A stretch of 64,000 bases of DNA. Source: Mycobacterium bourgelatii. GTDB taxonomy: Bacteria > Actinomycetota > Actinomycetes > Mycobacteriales > Mycobacteriaceae. This document shows positions 1-8,133 of the stretch, piece by piece. Location of the stretch: positions 3,224,001 through 3,288,000 of the forward strand of contig NZ_BLKZ01000001.1 in the NCBI RefSeq assembly GCF_010723575.1, read 5' to 3'. Under the pieces are notes generated by a model. It was given only the letters and a program-made list of their open reading frames with translations, was not told the origin of the DNA and did not search any database. Each line of letters begins with the position of its first letter. The first letter of the stretch is position 1. Made by a program: the position numbers and the translations under genes.

Positions 1-764
1 AAGCCAACGTTGTAGCTGCCGAGGTTTCCAGGCCCAAGGTTGTAGCTGCCGAGATTCCCACTGGCCAGATTGAGATTGCCAACGTTTCCGTTGCCTAGAT
101 TTCCTAATCCAGCGTTTGCCAGGCCCAAGTTGATGTTGGTCGTGACCTCGCCTGCCACGAGCGGGACTTCGCCGGCCGCCGTCGTAACGGCGGCGACGGC
201 CGCCGCCGGCGCGGCCGCCACCTGCCCCGCCAGTCCGGCTAGACCTTGCAGCGGCTGAGCGAAAGGCGTCAGCGCCGCCGCGATCGACGAAGCCCCGGCG
301 TGGTAAGCGGCCATCGCCGACACGTCGATAGCCCACATCTCTTCATAGGCGGCCTCCATCGCAGCGATCGCCGGAGTGTTCTGACCGAAGATGTTCGAGA
401 ACACCAGCGACAGCAGGTCGGACCGGTTAGCCGCCACCAACGCCGGCTGCACCATCGCCAACCGCACAGCGTCGAACTCTGCCGCCATGGCCCCCGCCCG
501 CGCGGCTGCCTCGGCCGCCTGCGCCGCTGCGGCGGTAAGCCACTGCAGGTAGGGGGTGGCGGCTGCCGTCATCGCGGCCGACGAAGCGCCCTGCCACGAA
601 CTGCCGACGACACCGGATATGACAGATCCGAAAGATGAAGCGGCCGAGGCCAGTTCGGTGTTGAGCCCGTCCCAGGCCGCCGCGGCGGCGAGCATCGGCT
701 CCGATCCCGCTCCCGCAAGAATCAGCGCCGAGTTGATCTCCGGGGGCAACACTGCAAAGTTCAT
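1..764 (-). CDS. PPE family protein, MPTR subfamily (3' end outside window)
   Basis: The reverse strand reads MNFAVLPPEIN, then a roughly 180-residue PPE domain with the WQG motif (SSWQGASS) and a helical Ala-rich body. From about residue 205 it passes into Asn-Gly repeats (NLGLANAGLGNLGNGNVG, then SGNLGSYNLG), typical of MPTR PPE proteins. PPE proteins are usually exported by type VII (ESX-5) systems to the cell surface. The start has a purine-rich AGAGAGGTG upstream. The repeat region runs off the window edge, so total length is unknown. Position next to the SRPBCC/lipD/fadD31 genes suggests a counterpart of M. tuberculosis PPE34/PPE35, but MPTR genes recombine and this is not certain. Confidence 0.93.
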   Translation of the reverse strand, partial: MNFAVLPPEINSALILAGAGSEPMLAAAAAWDGLNTELASAASSFGSVISGVVGSSWQGASSAAMTAAATPYLQWLTAAAAQAAEAAARAGAMAAEFDAVRLAMVQPALVAANRSDLLSLVFSNIFGQNTPAIAAMEAAYEEMWAIDVSAMAAYHAGASSIAAALTPFAQPLQGLAGLAGQVAAAPAAAVAAVTTAAGEVPLVAGEVTTNINLGLANAGLGNLGNGNVGNLNLASGNLGSYNLGPGNLGSYNVG

Positions 765-1349
765 CGGCCTACACCTCTCTCTGGTGCTCACGCCACTGAC
801 ATAACGACACCGGAGAAGGCAATGGCCATCGGTCGCCGCTAAGCTGATCTCGTTGCGGACAACGTACAAGGAGACATCCGCATAAATCGACAATTTATTG
901 GAAAAAATGTCGGATGTTATCAACTTGTGATAATAAATCGCGCCAATGCCAACTTGCTTTACATTCGCGCGTTAGGACGCCGATTCGGTGATGCTTGTCA
1001 ATTGCAGATACAGCGGCCAGTCACCTCAAGGCTAGCCTCTACCAGTGTCTTTGGGTGTCAGTCTGCGACTGACGGTAGGCGGTGCTGCAGAACTCTTCTG
1101 TGGCGAAAAGAGCATCCATCACCCGTTCTGAGCCTGGCGAAAGTGCAGCAGTTCCGGCCAAAAACAATTTTTCCTTTTTGCCGCTATGCGAATAAGTTGA
1201 GCTTGCCCGACGAAATAAACAAACAATTTGCCGCATAACGCTGCTCGCACCAAGTCCCGCCCGGTTTCCACCCCCCAAAACGGGGTATGCGGACCAGTGC
1301 TCGAGACCGATGTGGCCGTGAGAGAAGAGTTAGAGAGTAGGGAAGTCTG
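765..1349. other. Long AT-rich intergenic region with nested inverted repeats
   Basis: No convincing gene is seen here. Short open frames lack mycobacterial codon bias and a ribosome site. The segment is clearly more AT-rich than its surroundings, especially around 880-950 and 1160-1240. It holds inverted repeats at 874-880/911-917, 882-887/893-898 and 917-922/928-933. It separates the divergent PPE gene and lipoprotein gene, so it must hold both promoters. AT-rich gaps of this kind are typical binding regions for Lsr2 or EspR in mycobacteria, which is inference here. Confidence 0.6.
874..933. promoter_or_regulatory. Nested/adjacent inverted repeats upstream of PPE gene
   Basis: Outer arms ACATCCG (874-880) and CGGATGT (911-917) enclose ATAAAT-CGACA-ATTTAT (882-898). 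TTATCA-ACTTG-TGATAA (917-933) follows at once. All arms are perfect. They lie 110-170 bases upstream of the PPE start codon. They may be operator sites or cruciform/hairpin structures; no regulator can be assigned. Confidence 0.4.
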
Positions 1350-1763
1350 ATGAGATCCGAAGCCAGGAGGGCGTTTGCAGTCTTCGGTGGCGGCGCAATG
1401 CTGGTCATGGCCGTCGCTTGTGGCGGTGGCGACGACAAGTCACCGAGCAGCAGCACGACGCCATCGACAACGACACCCAGCTCCGCCGTGACGACCACCG
1501 CGCCCCCCGGCGCGCCCGGCACCGAAACATCACCGGGAGGCCCAACCGGTGGCGGCGGACCCGGCGGAGGCGGCGGCGGCGTGCCCGGCGGTCCCACCGG
1601 CGGCGGTGGCCCAGACGGTGGGGGCGGCGGCGTTCCGGGCGGTCCCACCGGTGGCGGCGGACCGGGCGGCGGAGGCGGCACCATTCCCGGCGTCGGCGGT
1701 GGCGGTGGCGGACCGGGTGGCGGCGGCGGTTGCGTCGGCAACCTCTGCGGCGGCTTCCCGTGA
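1350..1763 (+). CDS. Gly-rich repeat lipoprotein
   Basis: A 137-residue protein with a basic N-terminus, a hydrophobic stretch (about 9-23) and a lipobox ending AVAC at Cys24, so probably a lipoprotein anchored outside the membrane. After a Ser/Thr-rich linker (about 30-62) come three 17-residue repeats starting GGPTGGGGP, then a Gly-rich tail with two cysteines (CVGNLC). The Ser/Thr linker could be glycosylated. No enzymatic domain is visible. Opposite-strand and shifted frames over the same GC-rich repeats are shadows. A strong terminator follows. Function unknown. Confidence 0.75.
   Translation: MRSEARRAFAVFGGGAMLVMAVACGGGDDKSPSSSTTPSTTTPSSAVTTTAPPGAPGTETSPGGPTGGGGPGGGGGGVPGGPTGGGGPDGGGGGVPGGPTGGGGPGGGGGTIPGVGGGGGGPGGGGGCVGNLCGGFP
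1536..1688 (+). repeat. Three tandem 51-bp in-frame repeats
   Basis: Units at 1536-1586, 1587-1637 and 1638-1688 each encode 17 residues (GGPTGGGGPxGGGGGxxP). The third ends TIP instead of GVP. The repeat number may vary between strains, as with other mycobacterial coding VNTRs. Confidence 0.8.
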
Positions 1764-1787
1764 TCTAGCGCTCGTTAGATTCTGACG

Positions 1788-1833
1788 GCCGACGGGGTCA
1801 GGACGGTGTTACCGCCGTCCTGGCCCCGTCGGC
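1788..1833 (+). terminator. Strong hairpin terminator after lipoprotein gene
   Basis: A 19-bp stem (GCCGACGGGGTCAGGACGG with its complement at 1815-1833, one G-T wobble) and an 8-base loop lie 25 bases after the lipoprotein stop. There is no U-tract, as is common for mycobacterial hairpin terminators. Confidence 0.75.
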
Positions 1834-1891
1834 TCTGAATACGGGGACTATCGTTCGGTCAAGCCCATCACGCGGCCGGAAGGAGCCCCAT

Positions 1892-3055
1892 ATGGCCAAG
1901 CTCAGGTTCGGGTACTTCATCGCCCCATTCCATCGCGCAGGCACCAATCCGACGCTGGCCCTACAGCGCGATCTGGAGTTCATCGAACATCTCGACGCCC
2001 TTGGTTTCGATGAAGCGTGGATCGGCGAGCATCACTCGGCGGGCAGCGAAATCATCAGCTCGCCAGAGGTTTTCATCGCTGCCGCCGCCGAGCGGGCCAA
2101 GCGGATCAAATTCGGCACCGGGGTTATCTCGCTGGCCTACCACAACCCGTTGTGGGTGGCGGACCGATTGATGTTGCTCGATCACCTCACGCACGGTCGC
2201 ATCATCGGCGGCGTGGGCCCCGGTTCATTGCCCACCGATTCGGCGATGATCGGACTGACCCCCACCGACACCCGCGAGTTGTTGGAGACCAACCTCGACA
2301 TCGTCGTGCGTCTCCTCGCCGGCGAGACGGTCACGGCGAAAACCGCGACGCACCAACTCATCGACGCGCAACTGCAACTCGCTCCATATTCCGAGGACGG
2401 GATCCCGCTGGCGGTCGCCGCGGTGGCCTCACCGACCGGCGCGCGACTGGCCGGTAAACACGGCATCGGCCTGCTGTCCATCGGGGCGACGCTGCTTATC
2501 GAGGGATTCGACGCGTTGGCGTATCACTGGGGGATCGTCGAGGAACGCGCCGCGGCCCACGGCACGACGGTCGACCGAAGGAACTGGAGCTTGGTCGCGC
2601 CCTTCCACATCGCCGAGACCGACGAACAGGCCCGCGCGGACGTCAAATTCGGCATCGAACCCTGGTTCCGCTACTTCCAGAAAGTCGCGGCCTTCCCGCA
2701 GATGACCATGCCGGGTGACCAACTCGACGAGATGATCGACATCATCAACGAAAACGGAACTGGGGTCATCGGCACACCGGAGCGGGCGCGCGAGCAGGTG
2801 CAACGACTGTGGGACCAGTCCGGGGGCTTCGGCTGCATGCTGCAGATGGGCCATGAATGGGCGAATCCCGCAGCCACCCGTCGATCCGCCGAACTATTTG
2901 CCGTAGAGGTGATTCCGCATTTCCAGGGTCTGGCACAGCCCACTATCGACGCCGCCGCGCGGGCTGGCCAGGTTCGCGACGACCTCGCCCAGACGCAGTT
3001 GCAGGCCATCGAGCATATGACCAAGAAGTATCAGGACGAGGTCAATTCCCGGTAG
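1892..3055 (+). CDS. LLM class flavin-dependent oxidoreductase
   Basis: A 387-residue protein of the bacterial luciferase-like monooxygenase superfamily. It opens with the family's first beta strand (MAKLRFGYFIAPFH) and has the GEHH motif near residue 46. It continues with AAAAERAKRIKFGTGV and the DRLMLLDHLTHGRIIGGVGPG segment typical of this TIM-barrel family. Members oxidise organic substrates with reduced FMN or F420 supplied by a partner. The closest subgroup by eye is the alkanal-monooxygenase alpha-like type. GGAAGGAG lies just upstream of the ATG. It is monocistronic and convergent with the SRPBCC gene. Substrate unknown. Confidence 0.9.
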   Translation: MAKLRFGYFIAPFHRAGTNPTLALQRDLEFIEHLDALGFDEAWIGEHHSAGSEIISSPEVFIAAAAERAKRIKFGTGVISLAYHNPLWVADRLMLLDHLTHGRIIGGVGPGSLPTDSAMIGLTPTDTRELLETNLDIVVRLLAGETVTAKTATHQLIDAQLQLAPYSEDGIPLAVAAVASPTGARLAGKHGIGLLSIGATLLIEGFDALAYHWGIVEERAAAHGTTVDRRNWSLVAPFHIAETDEQARADVKFGIEPWFRYFQKVAAFPQMTMPGDQLDEMIDIINENGTGVIGTPERAREQVQRLWDQSGGFGCMLQMGHEWANPAATRRSAELFAVEVIPHFQGLAQPTIDAAARAGQVRDDLAQTQLQAIEHMTKKYQDEVNSR

Positions 3056-3112
3056 CCGCTCCGTTTGGGCCAACACCCACGAAAACCGTTGCACAGGAAG
3101 GTGAATCTAGCT

Positions 3113-3586
3113 TCAGCCGCCCGACTGGGCGCCCGCCTGGCGCTCAGCCTCCTTCACCAGCTGACCCGCGAAGAACTTCACCGAACCACCCATCGCCGCC
3201 CGCGCGGCCTTTCCCGTCCCACGAATTTTCTCGGTGAACGAGCCACTCCAGCGAATGTCGGTGCCCCCGGAGGCATTTGGCGTGAGGACTACCTCGCCGA
3301 CGTAATCGTTGACGGGCGTTCTCGGACCAACCAGCTTGTAGACGTGACGACGGTCCTGCTCGTACTCGATGGTCTCTTCCTGCACGAACACCGGCCACAT
3401 TCCCAATTTCCGGATGGCCCCGACACCGCCGGGGGCTGGATCACCCTGGCGCACCCAACTCGACTGAGCGACGATCGGCTTAGCCCAGGAAGCCCAGTTA
3501 CCGCCGTCTGCGACAAGCCGGAACAGCGTTGACGCAGGCGCAGTACTGGTCTTGTTGACCTCGAACGTGTATTTCCGACCCGACAT
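3113..3586 (-). CDS. SRPBCC (START-like) family protein, Rv1919c-like
   Basis: A 157-residue polyketide cyclase/dehydrase-like protein: MSGRKYTFEVNKTSTAPASTLFRLVADGGNWASW is the typical first strand and helices of a helix-grip fold, followed by alternating strands ending in a long C-terminal helix. Such proteins bind hydrophobic ligands and some act as cyclases. The ATG at 3586 fits the family N-terminus; a longer frame upstream adds 26 residues of unlikely sequence. Length is close to M. tuberculosis Rv1919c (about 154 aa), and position next to PPE34/35-like and lipD-like genes agrees. Confidence 0.87.
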   Translation of the reverse strand: MSGRKYTFEVNKTSTAPASTLFRLVADGGNWASWAKPIVAQSSWVRQGDPAPGGVGAIRKLGMWPVFVQEETIEYEQDRRHVYKLVGPRTPVNDYVGEVVLTPNASGGTDIRWSGSFTEKIRGTGKAARAAMGGSVKFFAGQLVKEAERQAGAQSGG

Positions 3587-3848
3587 GCCCGACTCCCGAT
3601 CTGACTGGCTTGAACTGCCTGGATTTGTCCTGCCGCGTACCCTACCGCCAACGCGGCGGGCCAATGAAAGCCGTTCGGTGTCGCCTGCGGTTGAACGCGG
3701 CGGTACCGGACTTATGCTCGCCGAACCCCAGGCCGACCCGAACCGTTCGGCGACAGGGTCAACTATTGCGTTCGGACGATCGATCAGCGGATTACCGCTG
3801 AGCCCTAAAGCAATTCGTGCGGCCCGTGCCGACTACTAGCGCGGACTG

Positions 3849-3968
3849 CTAGCGAGGCAAGCCGTTCCGGCCATACGCACCGATTACCCACACCTGGCCG
3901 CCCAGCCCGCCGGTACCGGTACCTTCTCCGCCCGTCCCGCCGTTGCCGCCATTGCCGCCGGTGCCGCG
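3849..3968 (-). pseudogene. PGRS-type 3' end remnant
   Basis: The reverse strand reads GTGGNGGNGGTGGEGTGTGG then ends LPR and stop. The GGC-GGC-AAT/ACC codon pattern is that of a PE_PGRS C-terminus. The frame loses this character abruptly near 3968, where a serine-hydrolase remnant starts on the other strand. No PE domain is nearby, so this is a fragment left by deletion or recombination. A chance Gly-rich shadow frame is the alternative. Confidence 0.5.
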
Positions 3969-3972
3969 AGCG

Positions 3973-4300
3973 CAGGATGGTGACGGCGGCATCCAAACCA
4001 CCCCCACGCAGCTGTTGCGGTGGGGCGACAACTACCGGACCGGCAACGTGGGCGGACCGCAGTTTCTCAATGCACCACTTGGCAGGCTCGGTCGAAACCT
4101 AACTCTGCTGGTCGCCGACCGCTATGGCGCTGGGATATTCGGGTGGCCACGGCGTGCTCAAGCACGACGGTCCCTGGGCCGGGTTCGTCACCGACATTCG
4201 AGTCAGCAGCGACCGGCGCACCTCGGTCACCGTCAGCTGCAACGTCGACAAACAGGATCCCGGAGCCGTGAGCGAGGCAATTGGTCGCGTTCAGACATAG
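3973..4300 (+). pseudogene. Serine hydrolase (beta-lactamase-like) 3' remnant with frameshift
   Basis: The plus strand reads DGDGGIQTTPTQLLRWGDNY then YGAGIF in one frame. After a shift near 4137-4145 it continues GHGVLKHDGPWAGFVTDIRV to a stop at 4298-4300. This matches the C-terminal third of class C beta-lactamase/DD-peptidase-like hydrolases, including the H-x-G-like segment near GHGVLKHDG. The N-terminal domain with the SxxK nucleophile is missing. In M. tuberculosis the gene before lipD is Rv1922, a lipoprotein of this family, so this is probably the decayed counterpart. The frames could also be read as an N-terminal extension of lipD, which I reject. Confidence 0.7.
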
Positions 4301-4344
4301 AAATCGCGGGTTCTCCTAGGCTGGGCGCACCTCGGCCTGCAATC

Positions 4345-5625
4345 ATGCACGGTATGGCGAAGGCTTCCGTCCTCACTCCCGATAACGGCCTCCCCTCCGG
4401 CGCGCAGGGTGCCTGCGATTCACGCTTCGCGAATGTGGTCCGCGCGCTCGTCGCGTTGTTCCCCACCCGCAAGTTGGGCGGCGGCGCGCTGTCGGTCTAT
4501 ATCGACGGCGTGCAGGTTGTCGACGTGTGGACGGGCTATGCGGACCGACGCGGCAAGGTGCCCTGGACCGCAGACACCGGCGCCATGGTGTTTTCCGCGA
4601 CCAAAGGGCTGGCCGCGACCGTAATCCATCGGCTGGTCGATCGCGGATTGCTGTCCTACGACGCACCGGTCGCCGACTATTGGCCTGAATTCGGCGCCAA
4701 CGGCAAGTCCGAGATCACCATCAGCGACGTCCTGCGGCACCGCAGTGGGCTATCGCACCTCAAGGGGGTGCGGAAAAACAATGTGCTGGACCACCTTCAG
4801 ATGGAGGAACGGTTGGCCCAGCTGCCCCTGGACAGTTCGCACGGAAAGACCGCCTACCACGCCATCACCTACGGCTGGCTGCTGTCGGGGCTGGCCCGGG
4901 CGGTGACCGGCAAAGGCATGCGGCAGCTGTTCCGCGAAGAGCTCGCGCAGCCGCTGGACACCGGCGGCCTGCACCTGGGCCGTCCGCCGGCTGACGTGCC
5001 CACCACGGCGGCGCAAACGCTTATGCCGCAAGCGAATATCCCGACCCCGCTGCTGGACTTCGTCGCACCCAAGGTGATCGGGCTGACGTCCACCGGCCTG
5101 CTGGCATCCATGTACTTCCCGGGCATCATGTCGATGCTGCAGGGGGAAATGCCGTTCCTCGACGGAGAGGTTCCGGCCGTGAACGGTGTCGTGACCGCAC
5201 GCGGCCTGGCCAAGCTGTACGGCGCCATCGCCAACGACGGCTCCATTGAGGGAACGCGGCTGCTGTCGTCGGATCTGGTGCGCGAGCTCAAGGGAGAACC
5301 CGACCTCACCCCCGATCTGAACCTGGGGATCCCATTCACCTACCACCAGGGTTACCAGTCGTCACCGGTGCCGGGGCTGTTGCCCGGGTACGGTCACATC
5401 GGGCTCGGCGGGACTCTCGGCTGGGCCGATCCGGGCACCGGCAGCTCGATCGCGTACGTGCACAACCGCCTGCTGACGCTGATGTTGCTCGACATGGGTT
5501 CGTTCGCCGGGCTCGCTCCGCTGCTGAGCAGCGCCATCGCGACCGCTCGCCGGGAAGGGCCGCTGGAGGTGCCACACCTCGGTGCCTCCTATAGCGAAGC
5601 TGCCCAGCACGAGCCCGCGTCGTAG
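4345..5625 (+). CDS. lipD: LipD-like serine hydrolase (beta-lactamase family)
   Basis: About 426 residues in the class C beta-lactamase/esterase (EstB-like) fold. The nucleophile motif SxxK appears as SATK in VFSATKGLAAT. The Tyr motif region YHAITYGWLLSGL and a late GHIGLGGTLGWADP replace the classical KTG box, as usual for esterase-type members. It probably hydrolyses ester or lipid substrates. M. tuberculosis LipD (Rv1923, about 446 aa) sits in the same place before Rv1924c and fadD31. The start could be ATG 4345 or ATG 4354; neither has a clear ribosome site. An in-frame upstream extension belongs to the preceding pseudogene. Confidence 0.87.
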   Translation: MHGMAKASVLTPDNGLPSGAQGACDSRFANVVRALVALFPTRKLGGGALSVYIDGVQVVDVWTGYADRRGKVPWTADTGAMVFSATKGLAATVIHRLVDRGLLSYDAPVADYWPEFGANGKSEITISDVLRHRSGLSHLKGVRKNNVLDHLQMEERLAQLPLDSSHGKTAYHAITYGWLLSGLARAVTGKGMRQLFREELAQPLDTGGLHLGRPPADVPTTAAQTLMPQANIPTPLLDFVAPKVIGLTSTGLLASMYFPGIMSMLQGEMPFLDGEVPAVNGVVTARGLAKLYGAIANDGSIEGTRLLSSDLVRELKGEPDLTPDLNLGIPFTYHQGYQSSPVPGLLPGYGHIGLGGTLGWADPGTGSSIAYVHNRLLTLMLLDMGSFAGLAPLLSSAIATARREGPLEVPHLGASYSEAAQHEPAS

Positions 5626-5645
5626 CCGTCGTTGGACCCGTCTCG

Positions 5646-6020
5646 CTACAGCTCGTAGATCAGCACCCACACCAGCGCGACGACCAGCAGCACCAGCACC
5701 GCCATGATTGCCCACCGGGTCGCCCGCGTTTGGCGATGAAACCAAGCCAGCAATTGGCTGAAGCGCCAGTCGGTCCATGCGTACGCACGCGCCGCCCAAT
5801 CCGCCTCGACCGCCAGCAGACGAAACGCGACCAGGACCATTGGGACGCCTAGTTCCGGCAGCAGCACGATCAGCGGGAAGGACGCGGCCAGCAACACACC
5901 GCCGAGGACGACCACCAAGGCACGAACCGGCACCGGCCTGCTACGTCCGCGTTGACGGTAGGCGAACACCCGGGCCAGCGCGGCCTCGCGGGTCGTGACC
6001 GGATGCTCGCCTGCGTTCAC
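5646..6020 (-). CDS. Small membrane protein, Rv1924c-like
   Basis: A 124-residue protein with two hydrophobic blocks: about 30-65 (VRALVVVLGGVLLAASFPLI and on, probably two short helices) and a C-terminal helix (WAIMAVLVLLVVALVWVLIY). A basic, Trp-rich loop (WTDWRFSQLLAWFHRQTRATRW) lies between. GTG 6020 is preferred because AAGGAG lies six bases upstream; an in-frame ATG at 6092 lacks one. Its size and position between lipD and fadD31 match M. tuberculosis Rv1924c. Function unknown. Confidence 0.75.
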   Translation of the reverse strand: MNAGEHPVTTREAALARVFAYRQRGRSRPVPVRALVVVLGGVLLAASFPLIVLLPELGVPMVLVAFRLLAVEADWAARAYAWTDWRFSQLLAWFHRQTRATRWAIMAVLVLLVVALVWVLIYEL

Positions 6021-6093
6021 GCTTGCTCCTTGGGAAAGACCGCAAGCGTGGCTGGCACCACACCACGCTTGCGCCGACGGGGGATCGGTCATT

Positions 6094-6099
6094 TATAGA
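6094..6099 (+). promoter_or_regulatory. -10 element (TATAGA), likely leaderless start of fadD31
   Basis: TATAGA ends eight bases before the fadD31 ATG, the spacing expected if transcription starts at the A of the start codon. No Shine-Dalgarno sequence is present, which fits a leaderless mRNA. Confidence 0.45.
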
Positions 6100-6107
6100 C
6101 TGCGGTT

Positions 6108-7934
6108 ATGGAAGGCGGTGCCGAGTCGAGGTCGGTGGTGTATGACGGCCTGCTGCGCATCGAGGATTGTTTAGACGCCGACGGCAACATCGTGTTGCCC
6201 CCGGAGACCACGCTGATCTCGCTGATCGACCGCAACATCAGGCACGTCGGGAACGAGATCGCGTACCGCTTCCTGGACCACACCGGCGCGGGCGACGCAC
6301 GTGCTCTCGACGTCACCTGGGCCCAGTTCGGCGTCCGCCTGCGCGCCGTCACAGCGCACGTGCAGCAGATCGCCGGCCCAGGAGACCGCGTTGCGATCCT
6401 GGCGCCGCAGAGCATCGACTGGGTTGTCGGCCACTACGCCGCGATCAAAGCGGGCACCGTCGCGGTGCCGCTGTTCGCCCCGGAACTTCCCGGCCACGCC
6501 GAACGTCTCGAAACGGCGCTGCGCGACTCGCGACCGACCGCCGTTCTCACCACCACGGCTGCCAAGGCCTCCATCGAAAACTTCCTGAGTACTCTCACCG
6601 GCCTGCCGACGCCGCGCGTCCTCCTCATCGACGACGTCCCGGATTCGGCCGAAGAGCGGTTCAATCCGGTCCATCTGGACGTCGACGCCGTTGCGTACCT
6701 GCAGTACACCTCCGGCGCAACGCGACCCCCTATCGGCGTGGAGATCACCCACCGAGCGGTCGCGACGAATCTGGCGCAGATGATCCTGTCGATCGACCTG
6801 ATGAACCGAAACACCCACGGCGTCAGTTGGTTACCCCTCTACCACGACATGGGTCTGTCGATGATCGGCTTTCCGACGGTCTACGGCGGCCACACCACGC
6901 TGATGTCACCCACCGCATTTGTGCGCCGGCCGCAGCGGTGGATCCAGGCGTTGTCTGACGAATGCCGGACCGGACGCGTCGTCACCGCGGCCCCGAACTT
7001 CGCCTACGAGTGGGCGGCTCAGCGTGGACTGCCTGCCGACGGTGATGACATCAACCTGAACAACGTGGTGCTGATCATCGGCTCCGAACCGGTCAGCATC
7101 AACGCGGTCAACATGTTCAACAAGGCGTTCGCGCCGTACGGATTACCGCGCACGGCATTCAAGCCGTCGTACGGCATCGCCGAGGCGACGCTGATGATCG
7201 CCACCATTGCCCCTGACGCCGAGACGTCGGTCATCTATCTGGACCGGGAGCGGCTGGGCGCGGGGGAGGCGGTGCAGGTTGCGGCCGACCACCCGAATGC
7301 CGTTGGGCAGGTGTCATGTGGCCAGGTAGCCCGCAGTCTTTCGGCGGTGATCGTGGATCCCGAGACCGGTGCCGAGTTGCCGGACGGTCGGGTCGGCGAA
7401 CCCTGGTTGCAGGGCGACAACGTCGGAAGAGGTTACTGGGGACGGCCCGACGAGACGCAGCTGACGTTCGGCGCGAAACTGACCTCGACGCTGCCCGAGG
7501 GCAGCCACGTCGATGGCGCCAAGATCGACGGGAATTGGCTGCGGACCGGCGATCTCGCCGTATATCTCGACGGCGAGCTGTATGTCACTGGCCGGATCGC
7601 CGACCTCATCACCATCGACGGCAAGAACCACTACCCGCAAGACATCGAGGCCACCGTTGCGGAGGCATCGCCGATGGTGCGACGTGGATACGTGACGGCG
7701 TTCGCGGCGCCGGAAGGCCTGGTGGTGATCGCCGAACGGGCCACGGGCACCAGCCGCGCCGATCCCGCGCCCGCTATCGACGCGATCCGCGCGGCAGTGT
7801 CGAATCGCCATGGACTGCCGGTCGCCGACGTCCGCTTCCTGCCCGCCGGCGGCATCCCTCGCACCACCAGCGGCAAGCTGGCCCGGGTGGCCTGCCGCGC
7901 CGAATACCTGAGCGGCACTCTCGGGGTGCACTAG
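6108..7934 (+). CDS. fadD31: Fatty-acyl-AMP ligase, FadD31-like
   Basis: A 608-residue ANL-superfamily adenylating enzyme. The phosphate loop is YTSGATRPPIGV, followed by SWLPLYHDMGL, a signature of the FAAL branch, and MSPTAFVRRPQRWIQAL. The ATP/ribose-binding TGD motif is LRTGDLAV, with a hinge near the GRIADLITIDGKNHYPQDIE segment and the catalytic lysine region RTTSGKLAR near the C-terminus. FAALs make acyl-adenylates and pass them to acyl carrier domains for complex lipid synthesis. Gene order lipD-Rv1924c-fadD31 matches M. tuberculosis Rv1925 (about 620 aa). No PKS is adjacent, so the partner is unknown. Confidence 0.9.
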   Translation: MEGGAESRSVVYDGLLRIEDCLDADGNIVLPPETTLISLIDRNIRHVGNEIAYRFLDHTGAGDARALDVTWAQFGVRLRAVTAHVQQIAGPGDRVAILAPQSIDWVVGHYAAIKAGTVAVPLFAPELPGHAERLETALRDSRPTAVLTTTAAKASIENFLSTLTGLPTPRVLLIDDVPDSAEERFNPVHLDVDAVAYLQYTSGATRPPIGVEITHRAVATNLAQMILSIDLMNRNTHGVSWLPLYHDMGLSMIGFPTVYGGHTTLMSPTAFVRRPQRWIQALSDECRTGRVVTAAPNFAYEWAAQRGLPADGDDINLNNVVLIIGSEPVSINAVNMFNKAFAPYGLPRTAFKPSYGIAEATLMIATIAPDAETSVIYLDRERLGAGEAVQVAADHPNAVGQVSCGQVARSLSAVIVDPETGAELPDGRVGEPWLQGDNVGRGYWGRPDETQLTFGAKLTSTLPEGSHVDGAKIDGNWLRTGDLAVYLDGELYVTGRIADLITIDGKNHYPQDIEATVAEASPMVRRGYVTAFAAPEGLVVIAERATGTSRADPAPAIDAIRAAVSNRHGLPVADVRFLPAGGIPRTTSGKLARVACRAEYLSGTLGVH

Positions 7935-7992
7935 TCGCGGGCCAGGTCTCGGGTTCGCGGGTCAGGTGTCGTGCACGCCGAGCGTGTCGCCT

Positions 7993-8112
7993 GTGCACCG
8001 ACAACTTCGAAACTCGGGCCATACGCCGCACGCTCGACGCGGTCGGCGAGCGCGGGTCGGGTCTCGTGCACCAAAATCGTCGAAATTCGGGACATCGCCC
8101 CCACGTTCGGCG
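7993..8112. repeat. Two imperfect 47-bp direct repeats
   Basis: Copies at 7993-8039 and 8066-8112 share 35 of 47 bases without gaps, both starting GTGCACC and containing TTCGAAA/GTCGAAA then TCGGG. Each is preceded by a similar GCGGGTC...TCGTGCAC lead. They fill the gap between fadD31 and the DUF2071 gene. They resemble the short dispersed intergenic repeats of slow-growing mycobacteria. Confidence 0.55.
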
Positions 8113-8133
8113 GGCGACTGTCACCATGGTCCG

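Noticed and set aside
927..1238. A 103-codon frame on the plus strand
   Set aside because: AT-rich, no ribosome site, no family features and no mycobacterial codon bias.
1184..1741. Pro-rich protein on the minus strand
   Set aside because: It is the antisense shadow of the Gly-rich lipoprotein repeats. Signal peptide and lipobox occur only on the plus strand.
3943..4344. N-terminal extension of the LipD-like protein
   Set aside because: The in-frame sequence is a remnant of another serine hydrolase and a shifted frame. LipD-type proteins start near 4345-4354.
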